Below, piece after piece: positions 23,641 through 31,630 of a stretch of DNA of 39,768 bases. How positions within the stretch are numbered: the first letter of the stretch is position 1; every line of letters begins with the position of its first letter. Origin of the DNA: Thermomonospora catenispora. GTDB lineage: Bacteria; Actinomycetota; Actinomycetes; Streptosporangiales; Streptosporangiaceae. A model generated the notes under the pieces. That model had not been told where the DNA came from. It searched no databases and saw nothing but the letters and a program-made list of their open reading frames with translations. A program made the position numbers and the translations under genes. The stretch covers positions 1-39,768 of the forward strand of contig NZ_RRYT01000033.1 in the NCBI RefSeq assembly GCF_006363815.1, written 5' to 3'.

Positions 23641-24915
23641 TCAGGACGCCCCGTCGGCGGCGCCCGACGGGCCTTCGGACACCGCCCCCACAGGGTGCAG
23701 GGCGGGTCCGGCGCCGAAGGCGTCGGCGCACAGCTGCGCGAACTGGAGAACGCCGGGCAGCAGCAGGATCCAGCCGAGCAGGGCCCAGCCCAGGTGGAGA
23801 TGGCCGACGGCACGGGCCCATGCGGCGACGCCCTCGGCCCGGACCCCGTCGAGGCGTTCGTAGGCCATGCGACGAAGTCCCCGCGGGTGGGTCTCGGCGT
23901 CCCGAACCTCCAGGGCGACCGGGGAGCGGCGGGCGATCCAGGCGGCGAGCGGGCTGCACCGGTCGCACCCGCCGGCGATCCACAGCACGGCGGGAGCGGT
24001 GTCCAGGCAGGGGCGCGGCCGCGGCAGCCAGGGCCGGACGGCGGCGCGGTAACGGGTCCAGGCCGGGCCGTGCAGAGCGCGCAACTGCTCCTCCTCGTGC
24101 CAGGCGGCCAGGCCTGCGCCGTAGGACACGGCGACCGCCGCGCCGAGCAGGAAGACCGGATCGAGCGGAGCGACGATCAAGTAGGTCAAGGTCATGGCGG
24201 TCTGCATGGGGTTGCGCAGATAGGCGTAAGGGCCGGTGGTGACCAGGCGGGAGGGCGGATCGTACGGCAGCGGGGTGCCGCGGCCGGCGCGGGCGAACTC
24301 GCCCACGGCCGCGGCGGCCACGGCGGCCGGCACGAGCAGCGCCTGCGCGACGAGGCCGAGCGCCCAGACGGGGCGTTCGGGGACATCGCTCAACGCGATC
24401 GGCAGCGCCGCCATCAGCCCGACCGCCACGACGCCCTGCATGGCCACCCGTGCCATCAGGCGGCGCCCGGTCAGCGTCCACCGCGCCAGGAGCAGCCCCG
24501 GCGCCAGCGCGAGCAGGGCCGCCACCGCCTCCCCGGTCAGCCAGGACGGCCCCAGCAGCACGACCGGTTCCCCCAGCGGCATCACCGCCAGATCCAGCCA
24601 CACGGCCAGAGCACCGACCAGCAGCGGATGCAGCCGACGCAGGGCCAGGACCGCGACGCCGCCCCACAGCACGGCCCAGCCCAGCAGCAGATCGACCGGG
24701 ACGCCCGCGACGGCGCCGCCCTCGACGTGGAAACGCCACCAGCCGACGCGCAGCGCCACGGCGTTGACCACGGCCAGCGCCAGAACGTTCCAGCCCGTTC
24801 CCAGGATCACAGCGGCGATCTCGGCCCGCCCGGGCGGCCGCCACCGCAACAGCGCCGCCACGGCCAGCACCGGAACGAACAGGGCGACGGCACGGACGAG
24901 CGCGGGGTCGGTCAC
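23641..24915 (-). CDS. ICMT/PEMT-type membrane methyltransferase fused to a DCC thiol-disulphide domain
   Basis: The protein has 424 residues. Residues 1 to about 300 are a multi-pass membrane domain with the isoprenylcysteine carboxyl methyltransferase signature: L-V-T-T-G-P-Y-A-Y-L-R-N-P-M-Q-T-A near residue 225 and E-E-E-Q-L-R-A-L-H-G-P-A-W-T-R-Y near 275. The last 120 residues hold a DCC/DUF393-like domain (W-I-A-G-G-C-D-R-C-S-P-L-A-A-W-I, then V-R-D-A-E-T-H-P), a putative thiol-disulphide oxidoreductase, followed by a C-terminal helix. GTG at 24915 overlaps the upstream stop by four bases (GTGA), so the gene is coupled to its membrane partner. Confidence 0.78.
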   Translation of the reverse strand: MTDPALVRAVALFVPVLAVAALLRWRPPGRAEIAAVILGTGWNVLALAVVNAVALRVGWWRFHVEGGAVAGVPVDLLLGWAVLWGGVAVLALRRLHPLLVGALAVWLDLAVMPLGEPVVLLGPSWLTGEAVAALLALAPGLLLARWTLTGRRLMARVAMQGVVAVGLMAALPIALSDVPERPVWALGLVAQALLVPAAVAAAAVGEFARAGRGTPLPYDPPSRLVTTGPYAYLRNPMQTAMTLTYLIVAPLDPVFLLGAAVAVSYGAGLAAWHEEEQLRALHGPAWTRYRAAVRPWLPRPRPCLDTAPAVLWIAGGCDRCSPLAAWIARRSPVALEVRDAETHPRGLRRMAYERLDGVRAEGVAAWARAVGHLHLGWALLGWILLLPGVLQFAQLCADAFGAGPALHPVGAVSEGPSGAADGAS

Positions 24916-25808
24916 GGCAGGCCCGCCGGGGCGGTGAAGGTCTCGGCCAGGTAGGCGGCGGCCTCCCGCATGGCGTACCGCTGGAGGGGGCCGAAGTACC
25001 AGGCGGGGTCAAACGTTCGCTGGTAGCGCAGGGTGACGGTCAGGCGGGGGCCGTTCCAGCGGAACTCGGCCTCGGTGAGCCGGATCCAGCGGGCCAGGGT
25101 GGTGTCGGCGGTGACGGTGAAGACGGCCAGGCCCGGAGCGGTGCGGGCGACGGTCAGCTCCATGGAACGAGGAGTGGGGCGGGAGCCGATGCCGAGGGAT
25201 CGGCGGGGGGTGAAGGTGATGCGGCGGACGTCGCCGGGGCGCAGTCCGGTGCCGGTGGCCTGCAGGGGGCGGGGGAACCCCCGGCGCAGCAGGCGGGAGC
25301 GGACGGGCCCGAAACGGGGGGCGGCGGCCAGAGCGGCGTGCAGGTCGGTGCCGGCGGGGGCGGTGCGGCTGACGGTGACCTCTCCCCCGCGGGGCAGGGA
25401 GGCCTCGGCGCCCTCGACACCGGCCAGCAGCAGCGGCAGCACCAGCAGGGCCTGCATGCCGCGCCGCCGGCGGACGTAGTCGGCCGCGAGACCCACGAGA
25501 ACGCCGACCAGGTAGAACAGCGGGGCGGAGAAGACGAGGCAGACGACCCCCTCGTCGAGCAGGGGTCCGGCCAGGGCCAGGCCGACGGTGATGGCGGCGG
25601 TGATGGTGCCGGTCGTGCTGCGGGGCCGGGCGGTGGTCACGACGGTCAACGCGATCAGGGCGGGGATGCCGACGTAGAACAGGGCGGTCTGCTCCAGCCG
25701 GCCGGCGTGAAGGATCTTGTAGGCGAGGATCGCGGCGAACAGGGCGGCCACGACGGCGGCGAGGGTGCGGCGAGCGGACCGCCGACTGCGGGGATCGGGC
25801 ACGACCAC
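24912..25808 (-). CDS. Membrane protein with C-terminal soluble domain, partner of the methyltransferase fusion
   Basis: The protein has 298 residues. About four hydrophobic helices are visible in residues 10-150 (A-A-V-V-A-A-L-F-A-A-I-L-A-Y, F-Y-V-G-I-P-A-L-I-A-L, A-A-I-T-V-G-L-A-L-A-G, L-V-L-P-L-L-L-A-G-V). A soluble domain of about 150 residues follows, with alternating strands (M-E-L-T-V-A-R-T, A-V-F-T-V-T-A-D-T) and a final helix. The soluble part resembles the SRPBCC shape, but no signature is recognised. It is the first gene of a two-gene operon with the fused methyltransferase and is divergent from a TetR gene. The start is a GTG at 25808. Confidence 0.72.
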   Translation of the reverse strand: MVVPDPRSRRSARRTLAAVVAALFAAILAYKILHAGRLEQTALFYVGIPALIALTVVTTARPRSTTGTITAAITVGLALAGPLLDEGVVCLVFSAPLFYLVGVLVGLAADYVRRRRGMQALLVLPLLLAGVEGAEASLPRGGEVTVSRTAPAGTDLHAALAAAPRFGPVRSRLLRRGFPRPLQATGTGLRPGDVRRITFTPRRSLGIGSRPTPRSMELTVARTAPGLAVFTVTADTTLARWIRLTEAEFRWNGPRLTVTLRYQRTFDPAWYFGPLQRYAMREAAAYLAETFTAPAGLP

Positions 25809-25892
25809 GGACGTCTCCCTTCACGGGCCAGGGCCGTGGCGCGGCCGGAAGATCCGGGCGTGCGGCGGCCGGGGCACTGATTGATCGATCGA

Positions 25893-25910
25893 TTTAATCA
25901 GTCGATTAAA
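25893..25910. promoter_or_regulatory. TetR operator
   Basis: A perfect 7-bp inverted repeat TTTAATC-AGTC-GATTAAA lies between the divergent membrane-protein operon and tetR, next to an alternating ATCGATCGAT stretch (25884-25893). Such AT-rich dyads are exceptional in this window and mark the shared control region. Confidence 0.65.
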
Positions 25911-25955
25911 CCGTATGATGAAGGAGGCCCCGACCACCGGTCCAGGAGAGAGCGT

Positions 25956-26585
25956 TTGAGCGGGAAGAACAGCGCCGAGACCCGAGAGCGCCTGCTGCAG
26001 GCCGCCGCCGACACGCTGCGCACCGAGGGGTACGCCGGCACCAGCGCCCGCACGATCGCCAAGGCCGCCGGCTGCAACTCGGCGCTGATCTTCTACCACT
26101 TCGGCGGGGTCGACCAGTTGCTGCTCGCCGCGCTCGACCGTTCCGCCCAGGAACGCATGGAGGCCTATCGCCCGCTGGTCGCCGCCGCGCACACCCTGGA
26201 AGACCTCGTCGAGGCCGCCACCGCCATCTACCGCGCCGATCTGGAGGGCGGCCACATCACCCTGTTCACCGAACTGGTCGGCGCCGCCATCAGCCGCCCC
26301 GAACTGCGCGCCGAGATCACCGCCCGGGCCGAACCGTGGATCGACTTCATCGAGGAGAACCTGGAGCGGGTCATCGGCGGCACCCCGCTGGGCAGGCTGC
26401 TGCCCCCGCGCGAACTGGCCTACGCCGCCCTCACCTTCTACATGGGCGTCAACCTGTTCACCCACCTGGACGCCGACCGCACCCGCACCGACGCCCTGTT
26501 CTCCCTGGCCGCCCGCGTCGCCCCCCGCGCCCGCCTGCTCACCATGCGCCTTCCCCGCCGCTCCAAAGGCTCTGGTTCCCCGTGA
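25956..26585 (+). CDS. TetR-family transcriptional regulator
   Basis: The protein has 209 residues from the TTG at 25956, which has an AGGAGAG site nine bases upstream; the frame extends to 25881 but only across the operator, and no in-frame ATG has a ribosome-binding site. Helix-turn-helix: T-R-E-R-L-L-Q-A-A-A-D-T-L-R, T-S-A-R-T-I-A-K-A-A-G-C-N-S-A-L-I-F-Y-H-F. The C-terminal domain fits the TetR ligand-binding all-helical fold. It probably represses the divergent two-gene membrane operon. Unlike the regulator at 18710 it has the F-Y-H-F recognition-helix end. Confidence 0.88.
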   Translation: MSGKNSAETRERLLQAAADTLRTEGYAGTSARTIAKAAGCNSALIFYHFGGVDQLLLAALDRSAQERMEAYRPLVAAAHTLEDLVEAATAIYRADLEGGHITLFTELVGAAISRPELRAEITARAEPWIDFIEENLERVIGGTPLGRLLPPRELAYAALTFYMGVNLFTHLDADRTRTDALFSLAARVAPRARLLTMRLPRRSKGSGSP

Positions 26586-26844
26586 AACATCCGCGCCGCC
26601 GCCCGGCGCTCCACCCCGTCCGGGCACGCCCCGGCCGCGCCGCCGGCGCATGCGCCGCAACGGCCGATCGCGCGGAGGGCCGCCGGGCCCGCATGTGACA
26701 CCGGCCCTCGAAACGGCGCCCTCCGGGTTCCGGTCCCGCCCTCAGGGAAGGACCAGCACGTCACTGTTGTCGAGAACGCACGGCCGGACCATCCGGACCG
26801 GCGACCGTGCCGGACGGAGGGGCCGACCGACGAGGGAGGCGGGC

Positions 26845-27384
26845 ATGAACCGCCACGACGTCGCCGAGGTGCTGGCCAGCCCGATCTCACGCGAGCTGCT
26901 GGACTCGCCGATCCCCGCACGACTGGCCTACATCGGCCTCGACGGTGCGCCCCGGGTGATCCCGGTCGGGTTCTGGTGGACCGGCGAGCACATGGTCATG
27001 GCCACCGTGCCGGCATCGCCGAAGGTGCAGGCGCTGCGGCGGAACCCGCATGTGGCGCTCACCATCGACACCGAACGGGAATGGCCGCCGCGGGCGCTGC
27101 TGATCCGCGGCACGGCACGGGTCGAGATGGTCGACGAGGTGCCGGACTCCTACATCGACGCGGCCCGGAAGTCGGTCCCGGCCGAGCATTTCGAGAGCTG
27201 GGAGCAGGGAGTGCGGGACCTGTACGACCGGATGGCCGTCATCACCGTCGAACCGGACTGGGCGAAGCTGCTGGACTTCGAGACCACCCTCCCCCAGGCC
27301 GTCGAGGACCTGATGCGGGAACGCCAGGGCGCGAACGGCGCCGACGGACGGCACGCGGCCGACGATGGGTTGCGGGAGAGCTGA
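26845..27384 (+). CDS. Pyridoxamine 5'-phosphate oxidase-like split-barrel protein
   Basis: The protein has 179 residues. The N-terminal P-I-P-A-R-L-A-Y-I-G-L-D-G-A-P-R-V-I-P-V-G-F-W-W is the split-barrel flavin-reductase fold shared by PNPOx-like and F420-dependent (FDOR) enzymes. It is followed by K-V-Q-A-L-R-R-N-P-H-V-A-L-T-I-D and R-G-T-A-R-V-E. Such proteins bind FMN or F420 and reduce or oxidise small substrates; the cofactor cannot be decided here. ATG at 26845 follows GAGGGAGGC. The CRISPR array begins about 150 bp after its stop, with no sign of relation. Confidence 0.82.
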   Translation: MNRHDVAEVLASPISRELLDSPIPARLAYIGLDGAPRVIPVGFWWTGEHMVMATVPASPKVQALRRNPHVALTIDTEREWPPRALLIRGTARVEMVDEVPDSYIDAARKSVPAEHFESWEQGVRDLYDRMAVITVEPDWAKLLDFETTLPQAVEDLMRERQGANGADGRHAADDGLRES

Positions 27385-27531
27385 GGGACGACCTGCATCC
27401 AAATGGATGCCGCGCAACGTTCAACTCAAGGCTGCCTACGTACAGCAAGGCCACAGAGCCACCAGAACCGGCACCTACTGGGTCATCTCTCTGAACTCTC
27501 CCTCCCCAGAGCGAAAGCTGAGACCGCTTAT

Positions 27532-27559
27532 CGGCCCATTCCGCTCACGCAGGGAGGCC
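27532..27559 (-). repeat. Degenerate terminal CRISPR repeat of array 1
   Basis: This lies exactly one period (61 bp) before the first intact repeat. The half containing CCGCTCACGCAGGGAGGCC keeps 16 of 19 bases of the repeat; the other half is eroded. Degeneration marks the leader-distal end. Confidence 0.7.
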
Positions 27560-27592
27560 AGCTTGAGCCGCCGGATCGGCTCGTCGACGGCC

Positions 27593-28841
27593 GGATCACC
27601 CCCGCTCGCGCGGGGAGGACAGGTCGGAGTGCTGCTCCCAGCACGGTGGGATCGGATCACCTCCGCTCGCGCGGGGAGGACGCCAGGTCCGCCGCCGCCC
27701 GCACCAGCCGGTACGGATCACCCCCGCTCGCGCGGGGAGGACCCGCTGCTGGGGGTCAAAGCCCTCCCCAACCCCGGATCACCCCCGCTCGCGCGGGGAG
27801 GACGCCTCGACTAAGCAAGCAAGCTTGGAAGCTTGCGGATCACCCCCGCTCGCGCGGGGAGGACACGCCCATTGGCGTCTACCCGCGCCAGCATGGAGGA
27901 TCACCCCCGCTCGCGCGGGGAGGACCGGCGCGGATCTGCTCGGCGATGGCGGGCTGGCGGATCACCCCCGCTCGCGCGGGGAGGACCGCCTTCGTGACTA
28001 CGCTCCGTGACAAGTTCGCGGATCACCCCCGCTCGCGCGGGGAGGACGACGGCCAGGTGAAATATTCGCCCGGCCTCGGCGGATCACCCCCGCTCGCGCG
28101 GGGAGGACTGCCGTTGCTGGTGCGGCGGAGGCGGATGAGGCGGATCACCCCCGCTCGCGCGGGGAGGACCGGAGTGACATCCAGCGCGAACGCGACCGGA
28201 TCGGATCACCCCCGCTCGCGCGGGGAGGACGGGGAATTCATACACGCTCATGTCTGCTGGTCCGGATCACCCCCGCTCGCGCGGGGAGGACAGCAGCTCC
28301 TGCTCGCTGCCCGCCAGCTGCTCCGGATCACCCCCGCTCGCGCGGGGAGGACGGAACTCCGACCCGGCCGATCATCCACGTAGACGGATCACCCCCGCTC
28401 GCGCGGGGAGGACTGGCTCGCCGAACGGACGGAGTCCGGTCGGCACGGATCACCCCCGCTCGCGCGGGGAGGACCTGCGGTGTACCGCCTTAACGCGGCT
28501 GCGGAGACGGATCACCCCCGCTCGCGCGGGGAGGACAGGGCATGGCGAGCGGTGCGCTCGGTGATGTGCGGATCACCCCCGCTCGCGCGGGGAGGACGCG
28601 CCGGTGGACACAGCTGGAGCGACTCACCGCGGATCACCCCCGCTCGCGCGGGGAGGACCACCCGCCGGACAGGTCGCGGCCCTGCGCCCCCGGATCACCC
28701 CCGCTCGCGCGGGGAGGACCGCTGAGGAATCGAGCTTGACGTTTTATGCGAGGGATCACCCCCGCTCGCGCGGGGAGGACAGGAAGCTCCAAGACCCGCT
28801 AGTCAGGCGGAACGGATCACCCCCGCTCGCGCGGGGAGGAC
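27593..28841 (-). CRISPR. Type I-E CRISPR array 1 (21 repeats, 20 spacers)
   Basis: Twenty-one repeats of 28 nt (29 nt if the usual adjoining G is counted), spaced by 33-nt spacers (one of 34), period 61. The repeat hairpin is CCCCGC-GCGA-GCGGGG. Read from the minus strand the repeat starts GTCCTCCCC and ends GGTGATCC. The repeat at 27654 has one change (T for C). Polarity: the shared leader element adjoins the 28841 end and degenerate repeats lie at the other, so transcription runs from cas2 toward lower coordinates. The base following the repeat is nearly always G, as expected when the last repeat base comes from an AAG PAM. Confidence 0.98.
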
Positions 28842-28878
28842 ACTTTCTGACCTGGGACGATGCTAGAGGTTTACTGAT
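28842..28878 (-). promoter_or_regulatory. CRISPR leader element of array 1, overlapping the 3' end of cas2
   Basis: Read on the minus strand: ATCAGTAAA, 13 variable bases, CCCAGGTCAG, then AAAGT directly before the first repeat. The element before array 2 has the same parts and the same spacing. The cas2 stop codon (28865-28863) lies within the 13 variable bases, so ATCAGTAAA is coding sequence of cas2. Confidence 0.8.
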
Positions 28879-29177
28879 TCGTTATCCGGCTCGGCGGGGT
28901 TGAGGGCAATGAGGGTCAAGCCATCGAAGTCGATGGGGGTTCGACGGCGTTGGCCGGCGGTGCGGAGGGTGTAACCCTGCTCGTTGGCATCGGGATGGAG
29001 AAGAACGGCAGCGCCATCACCGACAGATGCGGCGACGGCCGCCCACAGCTCAGTGCGCACGCGGGCGGAGAGGCTGCCTACATAGAGGCCGGGTGCTGGT
29101 TCGATCATCCAGCGAGTGAGGGCCCCGCGTAGGTGGTCGGGGATGGCGGTGGTGGCGATGACGGTCATGGTGGCCAT
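28863..29177 (-). CDS. cas2: CRISPR-associated endoribonuclease/integrase subunit Cas2 (type I-E)
   Basis: The protein has 104 residues. M-T-V-I-A-T-T-A-I-P-D-H-L-R-G-A-L-T-R-W, then A-P-G-L-Y-V-G-S-L-S-A-R-V-R, and R-R-R-T-P-I-D-F-D-G-L-T-L match type I-E Cas2 (E. coli pattern V-P-P-R-L-R-G, G-V-Y-V-G-D-V-S, R-R-T-P-V-D-L-D-G-L). With Cas1 it forms the complex that inserts new spacers next to the leader. It starts one base after the cas1 stop; an in-frame ATG at 29168 is possible. Its last codons and stop form part of the conserved leader of array 1. Confidence 0.95.
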   Translation of the reverse strand: MATMTVIATTAIPDHLRGALTRWMIEPAPGLYVGSLSARVRTELWAAVAASVGDGAAVLLHPDANEQGYTLRTAGQRRRTPIDFDGLTLIALNPAEPDNESVNL

Positions 29178-29178
29178 G

Positions 29179-30162
29179 TCAGTCGTCGTAGTCGTGTCCG
29201 TAATTGGTACCGCCGGCCAGGCGCCCGAAGTCGGGGTCCCACAGGTCGACGAGTTCCTCGGCGGCCTCCTCGGCGTCTTCCCGGCGAGTGCCGTCATCGG
29301 GGTCCAGAAGGGATTGGATGTCGGCGACGATGCGCGGGAGAAGGCGAAAGAGACGCAGGCCGTCGCGGAAAGACCGGCGGGCCTGACCTTCGGGGTCTGA
29401 GGCGTCGTGGAGAGAGAAAGCGAGAGGAACGGTCAGCTCGGCCTTATAGAGGTCGGCGATGTCGTAGACGAACGAGTGAGAGGTGCCGGTGTGGATGAAG
29501 CCGAGGCCCGGTGAGCAGCCGATGGCGTTGATGGCGGCGTGGACGATGCCGTACAGGCAGGCGTTGGCAGCCGAGAAGGCCCGGTTGACGGGGTCCTGGC
29601 CGTCCCAGTCCTCGGGGTTGTAGGAGCGTTTGAAGGGGCGGAGCCCGTGCTGTCGGGCGTGCAGGCGGTAGAGGGCCTTCATGCGTTGCCCCTCCATGCC
29701 GCGCAGCCGGGCGATGGGAGCGTCGGCAGGGGCTGTCTCACCGAACCGGCGCAGATACATGCGATGAGCGACGGCGGTGCGTTCGGCGTCGTCGGCCCAG
29801 GCCCGGGCTTGGAGTTCCAGCCAGCGGGTGGGCAGGGAGTCGGGGACGTTGGCTGCGTAGCAGCGCACTCCTGCAGTCCCGGTGCAGACAACGGTCGTGC
29901 CGTGGCGGGCCAGGGTGGAGAGGGCACGGGCGGTGATGGAGACACCCGGGCCGAGCAGGAGGCAGCCCAGCGCGGCGGTGGGCAGGGCGACTCGGCGTTG
30001 CTCCTCGCCGAGTTGGAAGAAGGCTTTGACGCCGGTGTCGTCTTGGACGATGCGGGCGACATCGATGTAGAGGAACGACAGCGAGTCGCCGATGCGCGGC
30101 AGCATGGCTGCGGTGGGTGCGGCCAGCCGCTGACGGGCGTTGCGTGGCGGGGTGATGCTCAT
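29179..30162 (-). CDS. cas1: CRISPR integrase Cas1 (type I-E)
   Basis: The protein has 327 residues. The metal-binding residues align with E. coli Cas1: Glu157 (R-G-M-E-G), His224 (G-F-I-H-T-G) and Asp237 (Y-D-I-A-D), with the same spacings of 67 and 13 residues. It catalyses spacer integration with Cas2. Its ATG overlaps the cas6e stop by four bases (ATGA); the long open frame upstream to 30396 is noise. The N-terminus has about 20 extra residues compared with E. coli. Confidence 0.97.
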   Translation of the reverse strand: MSITPPRNARQRLAAPTAAMLPRIGDSLSFLYIDVARIVQDDTGVKAFFQLGEEQRRVALPTAALGCLLLGPGVSITARALSTLARHGTTVVCTGTAGVRCYAANVPDSLPTRWLELQARAWADDAERTAVAHRMYLRRFGETAPADAPIARLRGMEGQRMKALYRLHARQHGLRPFKRSYNPEDWDGQDPVNRAFSAANACLYGIVHAAINAIGCSPGLGFIHTGTSHSFVYDIADLYKAELTVPLAFSLHDASDPEGQARRSFRDGLRLFRLLPRIVADIQSLLDPDDGTRREDAEEAAEELVDLWDPDFGRLAGGTNYGHDYDD

Positions 30163-30803
30163 GGTGCTGGGGCGATGGTCAAAAGTCCGCAGCCGTAGGC
30201 TTTGCCGCGTCCGATCCCGGTGCAGATCCGGTCGATAAGGGCTTTGGGATCGGTGACGGTGGCGGTGCCGTCGAACTGGGTGCGGGCGTGGGTGACGCGG
30301 CTGTTGTCCGGGCGCCTGCCGGTGCCGTCGTCGAGCCGCCTGCTGTGCAGGCTGCGCAGGACGAGGCCGGCGGTGTCGGCTTGGCGTCGCCACCATTCGT
30401 CGGCCTCGGCGCCTTGAAGCGGAACGACCTGTTTGGGACGGCCGGCGGTGGTGTTCCTGCCGAGCTTGCGGGTGGCGTTGGCAACGATCCGGTAGTGGAC
30501 GTTCGCCCCTTCATGGAGTCTGCTCAGCAGCGGGTTCAGGGATTTGCAGCGAGCGGTTCCGTAGGAGGCGGGAAGCTTTTCCAGAGCGGGTTCGATGGCG
30601 CTCTGCATCAGGATCATGGCCCCGGCGGGCCGTGTTTCCAGGCGGAACAGGACGGCGGCCCGTCGGCGGGCGTCGGGGCCCAGACCGTCCGGGAACAGAC
30701 TCATGATGCGCCGGTGCAGGCGGACGACGTCCCGCAGGTCATCGAGGGCGGCGCGGTCGCGTGGGTCGGGGATGATCTGAGTGATCCACAGTTCGGTGTT
30801 CAT
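30159..30803 (-). CDS. cas6e: crRNA-processing endoribonuclease Cas6e
   Basis: The protein has 214 residues (Cse3/CasE family). It has a ferredoxin-like N-terminal part with the candidate catalytic His30 in R-L-H-R-R-I-M-S-L-F-P-D, then R-K-L-G-R-N, and the C-terminal glycine-rich RNA-binding motif G-I-G-R-G-K-A-Y-G-C-G-L-L-T. It cuts pre-crRNA at the base of the repeat hairpin and stays bound as the Cascade foot. It overlaps cas5e and cas1 by four bases on each side, so the operon is tightly coupled. If the mini-array at 35376 is active, Cas6e would also need to recognise its degenerate hairpins. Confidence 0.95.
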   Translation of the reverse strand: MNTELWITQIIPDPRDRAALDDLRDVVRLHRRIMSLFPDGLGPDARRRAAVLFRLETRPAGAMILMQSAIEPALEKLPASYGTARCKSLNPLLSRLHEGANVHYRIVANATRKLGRNTTAGRPKQVVPLQGAEADEWWRRQADTAGLVLRSLHSRRLDDGTGRRPDNSRVTHARTQFDGTATVTDPKALIDRICTGIGRGKAYGCGLLTIAPAP

Positions 30804-31630
30804 GGCGACGTCGGGGGATCTTCGCTGGGCTGCTCGGACTCGAGGTGGTCAATGATCTTGGTGAGGTAGTCGAGGCCTCGTCCCGCGCACTGCCGTGCGG
30901 GCAGACGCAGGTGCCGTCGGTGGACGGGGCGGCTCTGGAATCGCCGGTGGTGGGGTTCGAAGGAGATCGGCTCGTCCTGGGCTTCGGTGTAGACCTGTTC
31001 GTCCTCCGGGACGATGAGGTCGGCGGGCCACGCGGGAGCGTCGAACGGGGTGTCGCTGCGGAACTCGATCAGGACGTCGCTTCGGTCATGCGGGGCCGTC
31101 CGGGCGAGGGGAAAGCCGATCAAGGCTGCGGTCGGGTCTGTGCGCAGGACGGTGAGCAGGAGCGGAGCGTTGGGCGGGCAGGACCGGCGGCCCAGGTAGA
31201 GCGGCCAGCACGGGGCGCGAAGGGCCTGGGCGCAGCGGTCCAGCAGGGCCGGGTCATCCGCGGTGACGACGACGGTGAACGCGGCGTCCTGCAGGTAGTA
31301 GCGCTCCGAGATGACGGTGGTTTTTCCCCGCTCACGCCGCTTGCCCTCGGCGGTGATCACCGTGAGGTCGCGAGGCATCCCGCCGCCGATGGTGTGGAAA
31401 TCGCGCAGCAGCGTCCCGGGACGGTCGATCCGTACGGTGAACCGTAGGGCCGCCAGGTCGGCCACAGCCTCCTCACGGCGCCGACCGAAGGCAGCGGCGA
31501 TCATGCCGATGAGTCCGGAGCGGGTGGGGGCGGTGGCGGTGTCCCGCCGGCTGAAGCGGGAGCGCTCCCCCCACGACTGCAGCGGCCCGCTCAGGTGCAG
31601 CAGAAAGCCCGTCGTGGGAGGTGCGTTCAC
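30800..31630 (-). CDS. cas5e: Cascade subunit Cas5e
   Basis: The protein has 276 residues (CasD family). G-F-L-L-H-L-S-G-P-L-Q-S-W-G is the diagnostic N-terminus, followed by T-R-S-G-L-I-G-M-I-A-A-A and D-F-H-T-I-G-G-G. The C-terminal part contains P-L-Y-L-G-R-R-S-C. It caps the crRNA 5' handle in Cascade. The GTG start at 31630 overlaps the cas7e stop (GTGA); the frame open to 31756 belongs to cas7e in another frame. Confidence 0.95.
   Translation of the reverse strand: MNAPPTTGFLLHLSGPLQSWGERSRFSRRDTATAPTRSGLIGMIAAAFGRRREEAVADLAALRFTVRIDRPGTLLRDFHTIGGGMPRDLTVITAEGKRRERGKTTVISERYYLQDAAFTVVVTADDPALLDRCAQALRAPCWPLYLGRRSCPPNAPLLLTVLRTDPTAALIGFPLARTAPHDRSDVLIEFRSDTPFDAPAWPADLIVPEDEQVYTEAQDEPISFEPHHRRFQSRPVHRRHLRLPARQCAGRGLDYLTKIIDHLESEQPSEDPPTSP

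Noticed and set aside
26586-26844. Coding extension upstream of the split-barrel gene (to 26650)
   Set aside because: The conserved family start and a GAGGGAGGC site point to 26845; the upstream part is low-complexity.
27403-28383. Long frames with repeated A-R-G-G or P-A-R-A-G-R-T across the arrays
   Set aside because: These are translations of the CRISPR repeats, not genes.
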